From: Notolepis coatsorum
Lineage: Eukaryota > Chordata > Actinopteri > Aulopiformes > Paralepididae
Reading direction: 5' to 3'
NCBI GenBank assembly: GCA_963971535.1
Contig: OZ020589.1
Location: 93,871,182 to 93,935,181 of the forward strand
DNA length: 64,000 nt
A program made the translations under genes and the position numbers. The notes beneath the pieces were generated by a model that saw nothing but the letters and a program-made list of their open reading frames with translations, was not told the DNA's origin and searched no databases. Shown piece after piece: positions 1 through 11,602 of this stretch (positions are counted from its first letter, which is position 1; each line of letters opens with the position of its first letter).

Positions 1-344
1 ATCGCGGGCAGCATTAGGGTTCAACAACCCCGACCCCATGAGGTGTGGGAGTGGTAACGCAGGCTTATGCTTCGCATACGTTTCCCTGGTAGCAAGCGGG
101 ACGTGCAGTGGGGTAGACGCGGGGCCTCCTGTCCTGCAGTCTACTCACCCGAGTAAATTTTTTGGGTGCTGTCCCCTTTTTTCGCACAGTCGATGTCCTG
201 TCCTGTCCCCCACCCCTCACTAAGAAGGGGGTGTTCTGATGGTTGTAAGGGGGCCTCAGCGGGTGCATTTTTCGGGCTCTCTGCGTCCTGCTCCGGTCCT
301 GTGTCCCATAGAGCAGAACGTACAAGCAAGGAACGAAATGTAAC
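1..344 (+). mobile_element. 3' end of a large non-coding 5S-family element (copy 0, cut by window start)
   Basis: Bases ~215-285 (the 'ttctgatggtt...gggggcctcagcggg' stretch) match the end of the large element at 48,985-49,070, so this is the terminal part of a third copy in the same orientation as copy 2. Its last ~50 bases (tagagcagaacg...aatgtaac) match one arm of the MITE at 5,597-5,873, so copy 0 belongs to that subfamily rather than to the copy 1/copy 2 subfamily. No protein is recognisable. The rest of the element lies outside the window. Confidence 0.55.
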
Positions 345-631
345 GTTAGGTTATGACTATAACCAAGTTCTGTTAATAGTGGTGATGCTCGGCGTCACTC
401 ATGCACTGTCCTCGCACACGTGCACGCGCACTGAATAAAGACCACAATGTACCTTTAATCCCAATATTTGTCTGACCACACCCCTATCAGCTCACCTACA
501 TAAGCAGGTGTGTGGTCACCTGCTCTCCTCCTTCCCAAGCTTTCACCACAAGGTGAGATCAAGGGCTGCAGCGGCGTCGGACGCCGAGCGTCACCACTAT
601 TAACAGAACTTGGTTATAGTCATAACCTAAC
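345..631. mobile_element. ~290-bp hairpin-ended MITE (copy A)
   Basis: The two ends are inverted repeats of about 50 bp, starting GTTAGGTTATGACTATAACC; each arm also contains a small perfect palindrome (GGTTATGACTATAACC). The left arm continues for ~200 bp with sequence that is also found at the 5S-distal end of the large elements (compare 5,380-5,591), including an AATAAA in 'actgaataaagacc'. This fits an internal-deletion derivative of the large element. It abuts copy 1 directly through GTTCT (632-636). No coding capacity. Confidence 0.7.
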
Positions 632-636
632 GTTCT

Positions 637-3600
637 GTATCATAGTCGGTTCCGCTCGGCATCACTCATGCACATAGGGAGGCCGAGCGGAGCCACCAGC
701 CGACAAATACACCCCGCTGAAGGCCCCCCACAACCATCAGAACAGGGAGGGCCGAGCCCCCCGACCCTCCCTAATGGAGGGCACCCCCCCTATTGGAGGT
801 TTCCCGGGAGGGCGACGGACCCGACCGTGCGAAGAGGCACTCAAGCAACTCAACGCACAGGGTGAGCAGACCGTGGCCCGACCCCACGACTACACACACG
901 CACAACCCGCATGCCACCCGGGAACGAACGGCGGGAACAACCTCGTTACTGCCCCCAGAATCACGGGGTCAAGGGCAAACCCAACCCCGTGGCAAGGCCG
1001 TAGCAGCGGAGCTCGAAGGAAGGCCCAGACCCACCAAAGGGACTGGACCCCCTGGAATGGGGGCCCGGAGAAGTCCATGATGCCAGCATCAAGACCCCAC
1101 CAGGTGGGCACTTAGTGACCCCGCCCCCCACATCGCCAGCGTATTCGGACAAAGGCCCCTCAGCCGAGTTGGCCCTGTCCCCCCAATAGTACACCGCCTG
1201 GCACACTGACCCTGCAGAACAGGCAGTCAGCATGGCCGTAAGCACACAAAAAATGTTAACCAACGGAAGCAGGCAGCGCACCGGGGAAAAACCAGGCAAC
1301 AGGCTGTTAACCCTAGCCTGGAGACTGCGGACGAGACAGGCGCCAGAGGGGACAGCTGAACACAGCCGCCCCGGCGGAAGGGGCGTATGCTGGCGTTGTT
1401 GCATGACCAAGCCTCCATTTAAAAAAAAAAACCACCCAGAGGGGTTGAGGCAGAGAAGGCTGACACGATTGGCAGACGTCATGAACGTGCAGGGGCACCC
1501 TCAACCGGTGAACCCGGGAGTTGACACTGCTCCAACACACCAGGGAATCAACCACCTTGGTGTTACCCAATGCAGTGGTTGTTCCTATAACCCCTCAAGA
1601 AAAAAACTCCAAAACACACCTGCAGGTATACACCGGCTATACCGCAGTACAAGTGTTTCAGTTTTCAAAAAAGGGTTAACCCAGGCCTACGGGTCGACGA
1701 AACATTACTTCGGACCGGGCCCGGCGATACGGGAAGCACAGGGTCACCAGAGGAGGTCAAAGACCACCCCAACAGGCCCCTCTTCGCCATGCGTGAGAGA
1801 GGAGTGAAAAAGAATGGAGAACCAGCCCCAAGCACACCGTACTTGGTATTCCCAGGCGGTCTCCCAACCAAGTACTAACCAGGACCAACCTGTGTAGCGG
1901 CCGAGATCTGACGAGATCGAGCGTGTACAGGTTGGCATGGCCGTAAGCCATTACGACAGTGCTGAGTAAAAAATTTACCCAACCAGGGTCTCCATAGCGC
2001 TTAACCCTGTGACACCCGGACCGACCTGGCATTTTTCCCCCTGAAAAAAGCCCAAGTCCCTCAGGGTACCAGAACAGCAGATCTGCATCCCCGGCGGACA
2101 ACGGGTTCAACTGATCCGGACCAGCGTGACCAGAACCAGTCCCGTGCCCTAACCACGCCGACATGCCTACTCCAGGAGAAGGGGCAGATATGCGTGTTGA
2201 TCTTAAACATGAAAAGAAGGCGCCACCCAGACGTTCGGGGCGAACCACGCCCGGTGGCCCACCCCCAGGGCGTGAGACCCCTCTACATATGTTCAGATCC
2301 ATTCCATCATCATCCCCCAGATATGAACGAGAATCCGTCGACAACCAAAACAGGTCGTCGGAAGAGGAAAAACCTCCATCCCAGTTGCTTTATAAAAACG
2401 CCGTTTTAACCCCAAGCAACCAAGGCGTGCCAGTCAGTCGCCTGATTACAGAACACCCCGAGCTAGCACTATGCGTGCGTCGGGACACAACCACATCAAT
2501 GAACAGGCTATTTAGACCTGTCATTGAATCCCCAAGGCGCCCAGGGGAACGACAAGAGGGGTGTGATACTTCCTAACTCCAACTCTTTTTAAAAGAAAAG
2601 AAGGAAGCACCAACAGTATGTACCCCAGTCTACACGGCTGGGGGTAATTTTTTTTTACATTTTTACATTCCACCACCCTCCCATAGAGAGGAGACGGAAA
2701 TCCCCAGAGAGACTTCCCACACGAGCTGTACAGATTGAAAAGAATATATTGCACCTTGAGCCATGTAAAAGTTTGGTTTTAGGGCTCTCCGGGGAGGAGG
2801 CACTGAACCCCTACACACTCAATAATCGAATTGAATCGAATACACACACAATAGAGTAGGACTCCTTCTTGAGGTTCCACTCACCTTATCAATCTGAGGA
2901 GGAGGCACTGTACTCTGAGGAGGCTCCCTCACATGGAAGGAGAGTCCCAACTCACAGGCCCGAATAGGAGCTTCGTGAGGAGGAGCCCTGACCACCCCCC
3001 GTTTTAAACAGATCCATCATATGGACCTGAACAGCACACGGAAGTCCTACCAACAGAGATGCGCACGGTGACGTACTCTATGGCGGGGGAATTTCTGCGG
3101 TGCACACGCCCAATATTCCAGGGCGTGGGACCAGGAAACTCCCTCCCCCCCTCACCCTGTAACGTGCCGAAACGCAACGTGACAGGAACCTTGAAGGACA
3201 GGTGGGTTTACCCCTGACCAACAGAAAAAAGGGGGAGGAGAGGTTACCAGTTCACCCCTTTACGACCCCACACCCATGATACGATGTAATGACAAAAAGA
3301 GAGTATGACACAGTCATAGTCAGCTCCATGAAGCGTCTAACAGCTTCACACAGCGCATGTGCTAACCTGCTATCTGATTTTTACTAAGGAAAAAACACAG
3401 AATAGAGAGGGTTCTCCAAGAGCCCCGGTACCAAACTTACACATGTGCTTCTGTGGCCAGCCCAACCCAGTTGTAGGTCACATGACACACACAACCCATC
3501 ATCACCTACAAAAAATGGCAAAAACACTCTACAGAGGAACGCCGTTTTTTTCATAATGAGAGAATACATAATTCTCGATTAGTATCGGCCACAGGCCTTG

Positions 3601-5591
3601 CTAAGCACACACGAAAAGCGACCAAACAATCTTTTCTTTTAGGAAAATAAAGTTTCTCACGCAGTTTTAGCACAACCTCAGCAATCAAGCTAAGGGTTAC
3701 ATCGTATCCCTACCACACAGTGACACAATGTAGTGTAACAACATGTCTGAGAGGAGGATGAAGAAGTCCCCAGGGAACCGGGGGGAAAAACACAACCCTC
3801 CTACTTTACCCTTAATACGGCCAGTTGAACAGGTAAACCTGTTAATATGTGAACACACTGTTCATTGTCATTACAGGCTGAGAAAATAACCATTCTTTAC
3901 TCATATGTCACTAAGCATAGCTTTATAGGTTAGTTTAACCCCCTTAGTTGTGAGTACACAGTAAGTACATAAACACACATGATGTTTCTCAACACAATAA
4001 ACCAGATCATTTTCACATCTGTAACAAACAACCCGATTTGCATGGAGAAGCTAAATACCAGTGACAAGACAATTCACACATAACTCGCATTGTATCCTAA
4101 ATGTAGTGCAGCAACACTCGTTTTGGAAAACATCGTTATTTACAAAACATTTAGAAGGGAAAGCAAGAAGAAGTGCTCAAGGTCTGGTCAGACCTTGCCT
4201 ACCTTGAGCGCAGATCAAGCGAAACTGCAGACTCTAACAAGGCACCGTAGTAAACACAGCCGTTCTGTGTTGTCGACCTGGGCAGCGTCGCCGCTCCATC
4301 CCGTCGCTACGGTCCCCCTTGTTGACGCAGTCCTTGCCGTCCTGGCTCAGGGCAGGTTCGACGAACATCCTCTGTCAAAGATGACGTCGTAGTCAAGAGT
4401 GTTTAAAACATGTTATAATCAAAGCACGTTCAACAGTGTAGCATTAAGCTAACGGCCGCACTCGGCCGATAGCAGCAAGCTAACGTTTCCTAGCCTAGCC
4501 TAGGTAGGCCATAACTAGCACGCAAGCTAACGTTTCCTAGCCTAGTGATCACAACAGGCTAGCGCCGCAGCTAACAGCTGACTGGCTAACAGTAGGCCAC
4601 CACTAGCACGTAAGCTAAGCAGCTATCACCTGAACTTGTACACAATGATATAACAATCACTCAGACAGGCCGCCGTTCTGAAACCCTCCTCACTGTTTAA
4701 GAGAGAAGAGAAACAAGATGTTAACACAGTTTTACAACGGTGATTTTACCAACACCCGACGGAGCCAGCACAATACCCAACTGGCCTGTAGCTGACTTGA
4801 ACACAGATCTTCCGCTAACAAACATCCATGCCCATATTTCCTCGTGAGGGAATACTCTCATTTGTATTATGAAAGAAGGGGCCTCACGGTGACAGAGAAA
4901 CAACCACTCGTCCAGAAACACAGTGTTATTGGTCGTGGCCCACTAGTTAATTATAATGGGATTCAGACCAAGGTCTTCCGCCGTCGCCTAAGAGGCTGAA
5001 CAAAAGACCCTAGTCTGGGGCTGGTTTTCATAAACATTGTCAACTAGCCCCCATAGCACTAACAGACAAGTGGAGCTCGCCAGCAAAAACATAACTCACC
5101 AAACCTGGAACCCACCGCTTCTCACAACAGCGGCGCGTCCTACAGTCCAGCTGTGCCTTTACCGCAACCAGCACACAGCAAGGACTGCAGTTGGAAAGCA
5201 TGTAGCGGCGCGAACTCCCAATACGAAAACCGGTGGAGGATTTTTAGAATGATCATCATCTTCCAGACACTCCAGTACGAAGACAATATCGCCGTATTTT
5301 CTCGAATATAGTGAGAGAGAAAATAAAGATATGATGTCAACGTATCGCTTGTTTTCCAACTCTTCTCTACCATTACATCACGTCAAGTGGGGATCTACCG
5401 AGGCACTTCCTTGTGGTGAAAGCGAGAAAGGAGGAGAGCAGGTGACCACACACCTGCTTATGTAGGTGAGCTGATAGGGGTGTGGTCAGACAAATATTGG
5501 GATTAAAGGTACATTGTGGTCTTTATTCAGTGCGCGTGCACGTGTGCGAGGACAGTGCATGAGTGACGCAGAGCGGAACCGACTATGATAC
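637..5591 (-). mobile_element. Large (~5 kb) non-coding 5S-bearing element, copy 1
   Basis: The ends are inverted repeats: GTATCATAGTCGGTTCCGCTC at the left and its complement at 5,571-5,591. The sequence is collinear, in opposite orientation, with 43,972-49,131. In stretches compared by eye (for example 3,720-3,970 against 45,660-45,930) identity is about 90%. The 5' half (650-3,250) is GC-rich and the 3' half is AT-richer. One 5S rRNA-like segment lies at 1,830-1,948. Open frames exist but are not kept consistently between the copies, and none resembles a transposase. Bases 4,440-4,640 are rich in GCTAGC/AACGTTAGC-like words common in fish promoter-proximal DNA. The superfamily is unknown. 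Confidence 0.65.
1830..1948 (-). pseudogene. 5S rRNA-like sequence inside large element copy 1
   Basis: Read on the minus strand it starts GCTTACGGCCATGCC and runs ~119 nt, the usual 5S length, with recognisable 5S blocks: GATCTCGTCAGATCTCGGCC, then CTGGTTAGTACTTGGTTGGG, then AGACCGCCTGGGAATACC. The region matching the internal control region (A box, intermediate element, C box) is partly kept. A TTTTT run follows about 20 nt after the 3' end, as a Pol III terminator would. It is diverged from vertebrate 5S at several positions, so it is a 5S-derived sequence rather than a working rRNA gene. Confidence 0.8.
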
Positions 5592-5596
5592 AGAAC

Positions 5597-5873
5597 AAAG
5601 GTTATCCTATAACCCTAGTTATGAGTTCTTGCGAGCGTTCTGCTCTCACTCACAGAGGACCCCTGATTGTTTTCCGAATGAAGGTCAAGACTCGGGTCAC
5701 GCCCAAGTACGGTCACGCCCCTCGCTTATATGCATAGGCGGAAAGGGGCGTGGCCGGACAAGTGTAAGGTGTATGTATCGGAATCTTTCAAAGTTATATA
5801 GGTCATGAGGTTAATTCCCATAGAGCAGAACGCTAGCAAGAACTCATGTAACTAGGGTTATAGGATAACCTTC
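5597..5873. mobile_element. ~275-bp hairpin-ended MITE (copy B, second subfamily)
   Basis: The ends are near-perfect inverted repeats of ~50 bp: AAGGTTATCCTATAACCCTA at 5,598 and its complement ending at 5,872. Inside, 'gttctgctct' is mirrored by 'agagcagaac'. Its right arm matches the end of copy 0 (bases ~295-344), so MITE B and copy 0 belong together as a subfamily. It begins immediately after copy 1 and its AGAAC (5,592-5,596). Confidence 0.7.
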
Positions 5874-5929
5874 GTTATACCTGTATAACTGTACACAATA
5901 ATACTATAACACTGTACATAAATCTGATT

Positions 5930-6118
5930 AGCACTATTACTCAGTAGTACTCATTAATATATTTTATATTCAGTGTAATCACCTGTACATTGTATATTAC
6001 TGTTGTACTTTACGGTTACATTTGCACTCTGGTTGGATGCCTCTTTTCATTGTACTGTACTTGTGCTGCATAATGACAATACATTTTAATCTAATCGAAT
6101 CTAATCAAATCTAATATC
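5930..6118 (+). mobile_element. LINE-type 3' end fragment
   Basis: AT-rich sequence ending in 'tgcataatgacaatacatttt' followed by ATCTA-type short tail repeats (aatctaatcgaatctaatc). This is the usual form of a fish LINE 3' terminus. A similar 3' end (gtacaatgacaatacatttg) is found at ~27,478. No coding part remains. Confidence 0.45.
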
Positions 6119-6500
6119 GACACGATTGGTTATGTTTATTATAGTGAGAGAGGTCAATTGATATCCACCAGATTGGTTATGTTTATTATAGTGAGAGGTC
6201 AATTGATATCTACCAGATTGGTTATGTTTATTATAGTGAAAGAGGTCAATTGATATCCACCAGATTGGTTATGTTTATTATAGTGAGAGAGGTCAACTGA
6301 TATCCACCAGATTGGTTATGTTTATTATAGTGAGAGAGGTCAATTGATATCCACCATTGGTTATGTTTATTATAGTGAGAGAGGTCAATTAATATCCACC
6401 AGATTGGTTATGTTTATTATAGTGAGAGAGGTCAATTGATATCCACCAGATTGGTTATGTTTATTATAGTGAGAGAGGTCAATTGATATCCACCATTATG
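6119..6500. repeat. 47-bp minisatellite, about 8 copies
   Basis: The unit reads 'attggttatgtttattatag' then 'tgagagaggtcaattgatat' then 'ccaccag'. About eight head-to-tail copies are visible, differing by small indels (a missing AG in 'gagagg', and 'ccattgg' for 'ccagattgg') and single substitutions. The array ends in a partial unit at ~6,500. Confidence 0.9.
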
Positions 6501-7334
6501 TTTATTATTGTGGACATTCCCTACTGTTAACTCAGAGAGCCCCCCAATTTATTTTCTTGTGTAATTCATTGAACAGGTTCATTAGCAACTGCATACACAA
6601 TCATTTCTAGGCAGGTAATGTTTATGATTCAAGATGTACTGATCCAACATGTTTCTCAAGGATCCAGTGTTCCAAAAGTTGGTATTTTATGCAGTGTTGT
6701 TTGGGAATGTGCTGTATAACCTCCGCAACCAGGTGATGCTGTTGAGTTATGAAGAGAGAGTTGTGAAGCAGAAGGAGAAGAAGAAAAACTCTGTTCGCTA
6801 CCTGGTAGTAGTAGGGAGGTCAAAAGTTTTTCTGCCGTCATCGAAAATATATTAAATTAAATTGCATATTACACGTCTGTGAGATGGTCTTCAACATAAA
6901 TAAATTAAAATGTTAGTTTTTTGTGGTGAAATAAAGAAAATACGCTATAATCAAGTATAATGGAATTATAATCAAATTATAATTGAGTGGTTGTTCGTTC
7001 TACCAATGGGAAGTATCGTCTGGGACTTTGGCTTTTTGTGAGGTCCAAAAAAAACTGCTTAGTTTTTGGCTGTGAAGTAGATAAAGTCTGAGTATTTAGC
7101 AGTCGCTCTGTCCAAAATCAGTAAGCATAGTGCTGTGAAACATATCAACGTTATATGAGAATTTAAACAGGCGTTCACTGAAGTGCAAGTGGAGATGTGT
7201 GTCATATTGTGCTACATCGTGGCCTGCAGGAACTCTTTGTTTTTGCTCGTAAATCACACTTCAGAAGCAACAGAGAGTGGACACAACTGTAATCTGAACA
7301 GCTGTTCACACATTGGCTACATAAGGTATAGTAA
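6501..7334. other. AT-rich stretch with nothing recognised
   Basis: No gene, RNA or clear element was seen. One short open frame (6,649-6,855, plus) has no recognisable similarity, and its tail reads into AT-rich DNA; I do not call it a gene. Confidence 0.5.
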
Positions 7335-7344
7335 TAATGAATAA

Positions 7345-7684
7345 TAATGACTTGGATTTATATAGCGCTCTTCACTGACCCAGAGCGCTTCACAGAGTCC
7401 ATTATTCGTTCATACACAGTCATACCGGTGGTGGTAAGCTACAATTGCAGCCAGAGCTGCCCTGAGGCAGACTCACGGAAGCGTGGCGAATAATCAACGC
7501 CTACGGCCCCTCCGACCACCACCAACATTCATTCACATGCATACACATTCATACGAGGCAAGTAGGTTAAGTGTCTTGCCCAAGGACACAACGGCAGTGG
7601 GATGGACATGGGCTTGAGCGGGATTCGAACGACCAACCCTTGGATCATTGAACAACCCGCTCTACCCCTGAGCCACGCCGCCCC
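7345..7684 (-). mobile_element. tRNA-derived SINE
   Basis: On the minus strand the element starts with a tRNA-like head: GGCGTGGCTCAGGGGTAGAG (A-box type) followed by GGTCGTTCGAATCCCGCTC (B-box type). A body follows (cttgggcaagacacttaacc), and the 3' tail reads 'gaagagcgctatataaatcc' then 'aagtcattattatt'. The 'agcgc-tatataaa' end is typical of fish SINEs that share a LINE 3' tail. A relative lies at 50,608-50,808. Confidence 0.8.
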
Positions 7685-7689
7685 ACGGT

Positions 7690-8340
7690 GTCAACGATCG
7701 CTCAGAACATTGTTTTCCTGTGACATTACATATTTAAAGGTGCTATAGATAACATTCAGCCACTAGATGTCACACTACATAAAGCATCAGCATGTCATTT
7801 ATCCAATCGGGTGCATTACACGTGGGGAAATGAGAAGTAGGGAGGGGATACATGCATGCCACATGTAAACAACAACATACATTTTGGACCCGCCACATTG
7901 TTTTAGATGATTCATTAATCAATACCTTTTTGGGGGGGAAATAATTTTTTATTTATTGTGCATCTTTCTAAATGCTCTATGGATGTATAATTTAGGATAT
8001 TCTTTTTAGGATTTTTTTTTATCTATAGCATCTTTAACATTAGATCTTTGAATGATAAAAACGGTCTTCGAGCGTTTCAGGACCTAAAAGAGTTTTATGA
8101 TATACCAGCCGAATCATTCTTCCTTTACCTCAACTAAGGTCGGCGCTCAGGGCCCACGGTGTACCGTACACTCAGGCGTTGCACCTACACCCGTTTGTCG
8201 GGCTTATCGGTGACAGGGCAACCACAAGAGGGTTTGTCTCAGACTTTTATATACGTTTAATCAAATCATAATATATAATATATAAATAATTAATATTATT
8301 ATGTTAGTTTCCTTTTCTTTCATTTAGATTTCATATGTCT
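7690..8340. other. Nothing recognised
   Basis: AT-rich DNA without a gene or a classifiable repeat. Confidence 0.5.
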
Positions 8341-8344
8341 TTTG

Positions 8345-8555
8345 CATTATTTGTATGTACGTAGGTATGTATGCACATATGTAGGTGTGCATGTTTGTAT
8401 GTAGGTATGCATGTTGTGTGCATGTTGCGTGTGTGTGTATGTGTATATATGCATGTTGAATGTTTCTGTGTGCGTATGTGCATGTGCATATGTATGTGTG
8501 TGTACCTTTGTGTATATATACCTATGTATTTCTGTATGCACTGATATTATTGTCC
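8345..8555. repeat. TGTA/TGCATG-type low-complexity tract
   Basis: Alternating purine-pyrimidine repeats of the form 'gtatgtaggtatgcatgttg'. Open frames here are repeat translations. Confidence 0.8.
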
Positions 8556-8558
8556 ATC

Positions 8559-8559
8559 C

Positions 8560-8614
<55 letters not shown>
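8559..8614. repeat. (CT)n microsatellite
   Basis: About 28 CT units followed by a short C run. Confidence 0.95.
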
Positions 8615-8615
<1 letters not shown>

Positions 8616-8764
8616 CCCCCTCATCTATATTCTCATCTTTTGGCTAGGGAGTTGTGGTTATCGTTAGGCTACTCACCCAAAATCCTTGGGCATATGGGGT
8701 TAAGGTTAAATGGGCTGGGTGGTTCTGTGTTGGTTGTTGTTTTGATATTGTCTGTCTCTGTGTC

Positions 8765-8835
8765 TTGTCTGTCCGTCTTGTCTTGTCCTATCTTGTTATG
8801 TCTTGTCTTGTTATGTCTTGTCTTGTTATGTCCTG
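8765..8835. repeat. CTTGT-type short tandem repeat
   Basis: Degenerate head-to-tail 'cttgtcttgttatgt' units, three clean copies at the right end. It lies just upstream of the L2-like LINE coding part. Confidence 0.75.
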
Positions 8836-9019
8836 ACATGTTCATTATAATTGATGTTACTCCTGAGATGTGGTTGTGCATATATTATTAATATCGGTTC
8901 TATTTTCAAGCATAGCACATTTTGTTTGTGGAACAGTGATTTTTGTTGGATTAATGATGGAACAGATTTAAACACTAAATATCAATCTGGATAGCGCAAA
9001 GGGAATTAAAATCATACAT

Positions 9020-9994
9020 TTGAATATTAGGAGCCTTGTACATAAAATTGACCTACTTAGGGTGTGGGTTGAACTGCACAAACCTCATGTAATTACTCTA
9101 TCAGAAACCTGGCTTACCAACAATATATCCAATAATGAAATAAAATTAACTAACTATACTCTATACAGAGCTGACAGGGGCACAAGGGCTGGTGGTGTTG
9201 CCATATATGTAATATCCAATCTTGTCTCTGAGATAACGGTGCCTACAGTTGAGCCTTTACATTTTGAGAGCATTTTCATTGAGATAATTTTCCATAAGAA
9301 CAAGTCCTTAACCATTGGAAACATTTATAGACATCCTTCATCTCCCGCTGAATCATTCAACTGCATTATTTCCACCTAAATTCTATCAAAGAAAAACATG
9401 AACTTATAATACTTGGTGATTTCAATAAGAATTGGTTGGACAAATCCTGTAATAATGTTAAAAACATCATTCGAAATGTGAACCTAACTCAGCTAATTGA
9501 CGAGCCTACTCGGGTCACTCCCACATGTCAAACACTACTTGACTGAATATTGGTCTCACATCCAAATAGGTTTTCTAAATCAGGGACCATGTCAGACTGC
9601 TTTAGTGGCCACCACATTGTATTTTGCATCTGGAAAATTAAACTACCCAAACTTCCACCCAAATTTATACAAATTAGGCAATACAAAAAAATGAATATTG
9701 TTTAATTTATTAATGACCTGCTTTCAGTCAATTGGGACCGGTACCAAATCATTTCGAAACCTCAAGATGCCTGGAATGTCTTACACTCTGAACTTATAAA
9801 AAATATCGATAACCATGCGCCTTTCAAAACCATGAAGGTTAAGGGCATTCATCTTCCTTGGGTCACATCTGATTTAATTCATATATTCAAGCAGAGAGAT
9901 AAGGCCTGGGCCTCATTTCGCAGGACAAAAGATCCTGAGGAATGGGAAAAATATAGATTTTTGAGAAATAAAAGTAAAACTATGACTAGAAATG
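9020..9994 (+). pseudogene. L2-like LINE endonuclease region (broken)
   Basis: The frame at 9,020-9,379 reads MNIRSLVHKIDLL, then LSETWLTNN, YRADRGTRAGGVAIYV and GNIYRHPSS. These are the N, E and Y motif regions of an APE-type LINE endonuclease. The frame is lost after ~9,379, and the continuation ('LGDFNKNWLD', 'DEPTRVTPT') is found in other frames up to ~9,700. The stretch 9,832-9,990 reads LPWVTSDLI...RDKAWASFRRT, the usual L2 linker between endonuclease and RT. The L1-like fragment replaces what should follow. Confidence 0.75.
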
Positions 9995-9995
9995 C

Positions 9996-11602
9996 CAAAT
10001 CACATATACTACCTAATATAATTAACCTGGACCAAACAGGTTTTGTTAAAGATCGTCTCTTAAGTGACAATGTGCGGCGTACTCTTAACATCATTGATTA
10101 TGCAGTACAAACAAAACAACAAATGTTGACATTGACGTTATATGCTGAAAAAGCCTTTGATTGGGTGTCATGGCCCTTCATATTTGGAGTATGTGAGAAT
10201 TTTGGATTCCACCAAACTTTTATTAAATTGATTAAGGGAATATATAAAGAACCTAACGCAAGAGTAAGAGTAAATATTTTATATTAAAAAGGGGGACAAG
10301 ACAAGGGGACGCATTATCGCCCCAAATGTTTGCTTTATGCATAGAACCCTTAGCCGAAAGCATAAGGAAAAATAAGAGGATAAAAGGTCTCACAATAAAG
10401 GAAGATGAACATAAACTAGCACTGTACGCTGATGACATCATAGTGTATCTTACAGATATATATAGTTCACTACCAGGGTTATTAGATGAAATAACAAACT
10501 ATGGGGTTCTGTCTGGATATAAGCTTAATTTAAATAAAACTGAAGCTATGGAAATAGGTGGCCACTTGGAGAAAGACTTCAAAAAACTGTTTAACTTTAA
10601 ATGGGACAGGAACAAAGTGAGATATCTGGGAATAACTATACCTAATAACCTAGACCATCTACATCAGTGTAATTATGGAAATTTGGAGAATTCTGTAAAG
10701 GAAGATCTGAATAGGTGGAAAATTGTACCTCTCACTTTATTTGAAAAAAATTATATTATTAAAATGAACATCTTGCCACGTTTTCTATTTTTATTCCAGA
10801 ACCTGCCATTATACATAACACATATGTTTCAATGTTTGGGAGGGGCTGTTGAGAAAATGTATATGGGATAAAAAGAAGCCTAGAGTCAAACTCAAAATCA
10901 TGCAACAAAAGAAAGAAGGAGGGGGACTCACATTACCTAATTTAATTAATTATTATTACGCAGCACAGGTCAACCCGATTTTAATATGGATGAAAAACTA
11001 GATGAGTCCCAAATGGAAGTCAATTGAGTTGAATTGAGTGGAATCACTCAGCACGTGGATCTTCTCCAGTTATAAAAAAGCACAGATCAAAATACACAAT
11101 TACTCTATATATAACACATTTAAAATCTGGAGGAAAATATGTAAAATAAATAAAATTAAGGAACAAGAAATGATCTGCTTAAGAGAAATAGCATGGGACA
11201 CAGATTTTTCTCCAAACAGTATTGATGGTTTCTTTAAGACATGGGAAGCTAAGGGCCTCATACATTTTTATCAAATGTACAATGAAGGAGTGGATTATTT
11301 TGAAAATATAGCTAACAAATATGCCTGTTCAAGTAATCACTTCCATCGATACCTGCAAGTAAGAAGCTACTTGAGAGAAAAAGTGCAAATTAAAACTCTT
11401 GAAGATCTCCATCCCCTTCTGAAATGCATGATAAAGACTCACCAAAGCTATAACCTCAAAAACACAACTGGACAAATCTACAGAATACTTCAAGAAAACT
11501 AAATTGAAGATTTAAGCTATATTAAAAATAAATGGGAGAAGGAACTGAAAACAAATATACCAGATAATGAGTGGAATCAAAGTTTTAAAGATATCTTCCA
11601 TT
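9996..11602 (+). mobile_element. L1/Tx1-like LINE ORF2 fragment inside the L2
   Basis: It starts in mid-RT with NIINLDQTGFVKDR (an L1-clade block), then 'AEKAFDWVSWPFIF', 'GTRQGDALSPQMFALCIEPL' and 'LALYADDIIVYL', the YADD active-site box. The thumb and C-terminal part continue to ~11,600 (KWEKELKTNIPDNEWNQSF). Frames break at ~10,287, ~10,871 and ~11,502. There are no visible 5' or 3' ends, so it is an internal fragment. Confidence 0.75.

Noticed and set aside
961-1482. Open frame of 173 codons (minus) similar to 48,176-48,565
   Set aside because: GC-rich DNA with few stops; the frame differs between copies and no family is recognisable.
1757-2344. Open frame of 195 codons (minus), apparently shared with 47,235-47,831 (198 codons, plus)
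   Set aside because: The resemblance follows from the ~90% DNA match between the two large elements. The frames separate part-way and both read through a 5S rRNA-like segment; no known domain is seen.
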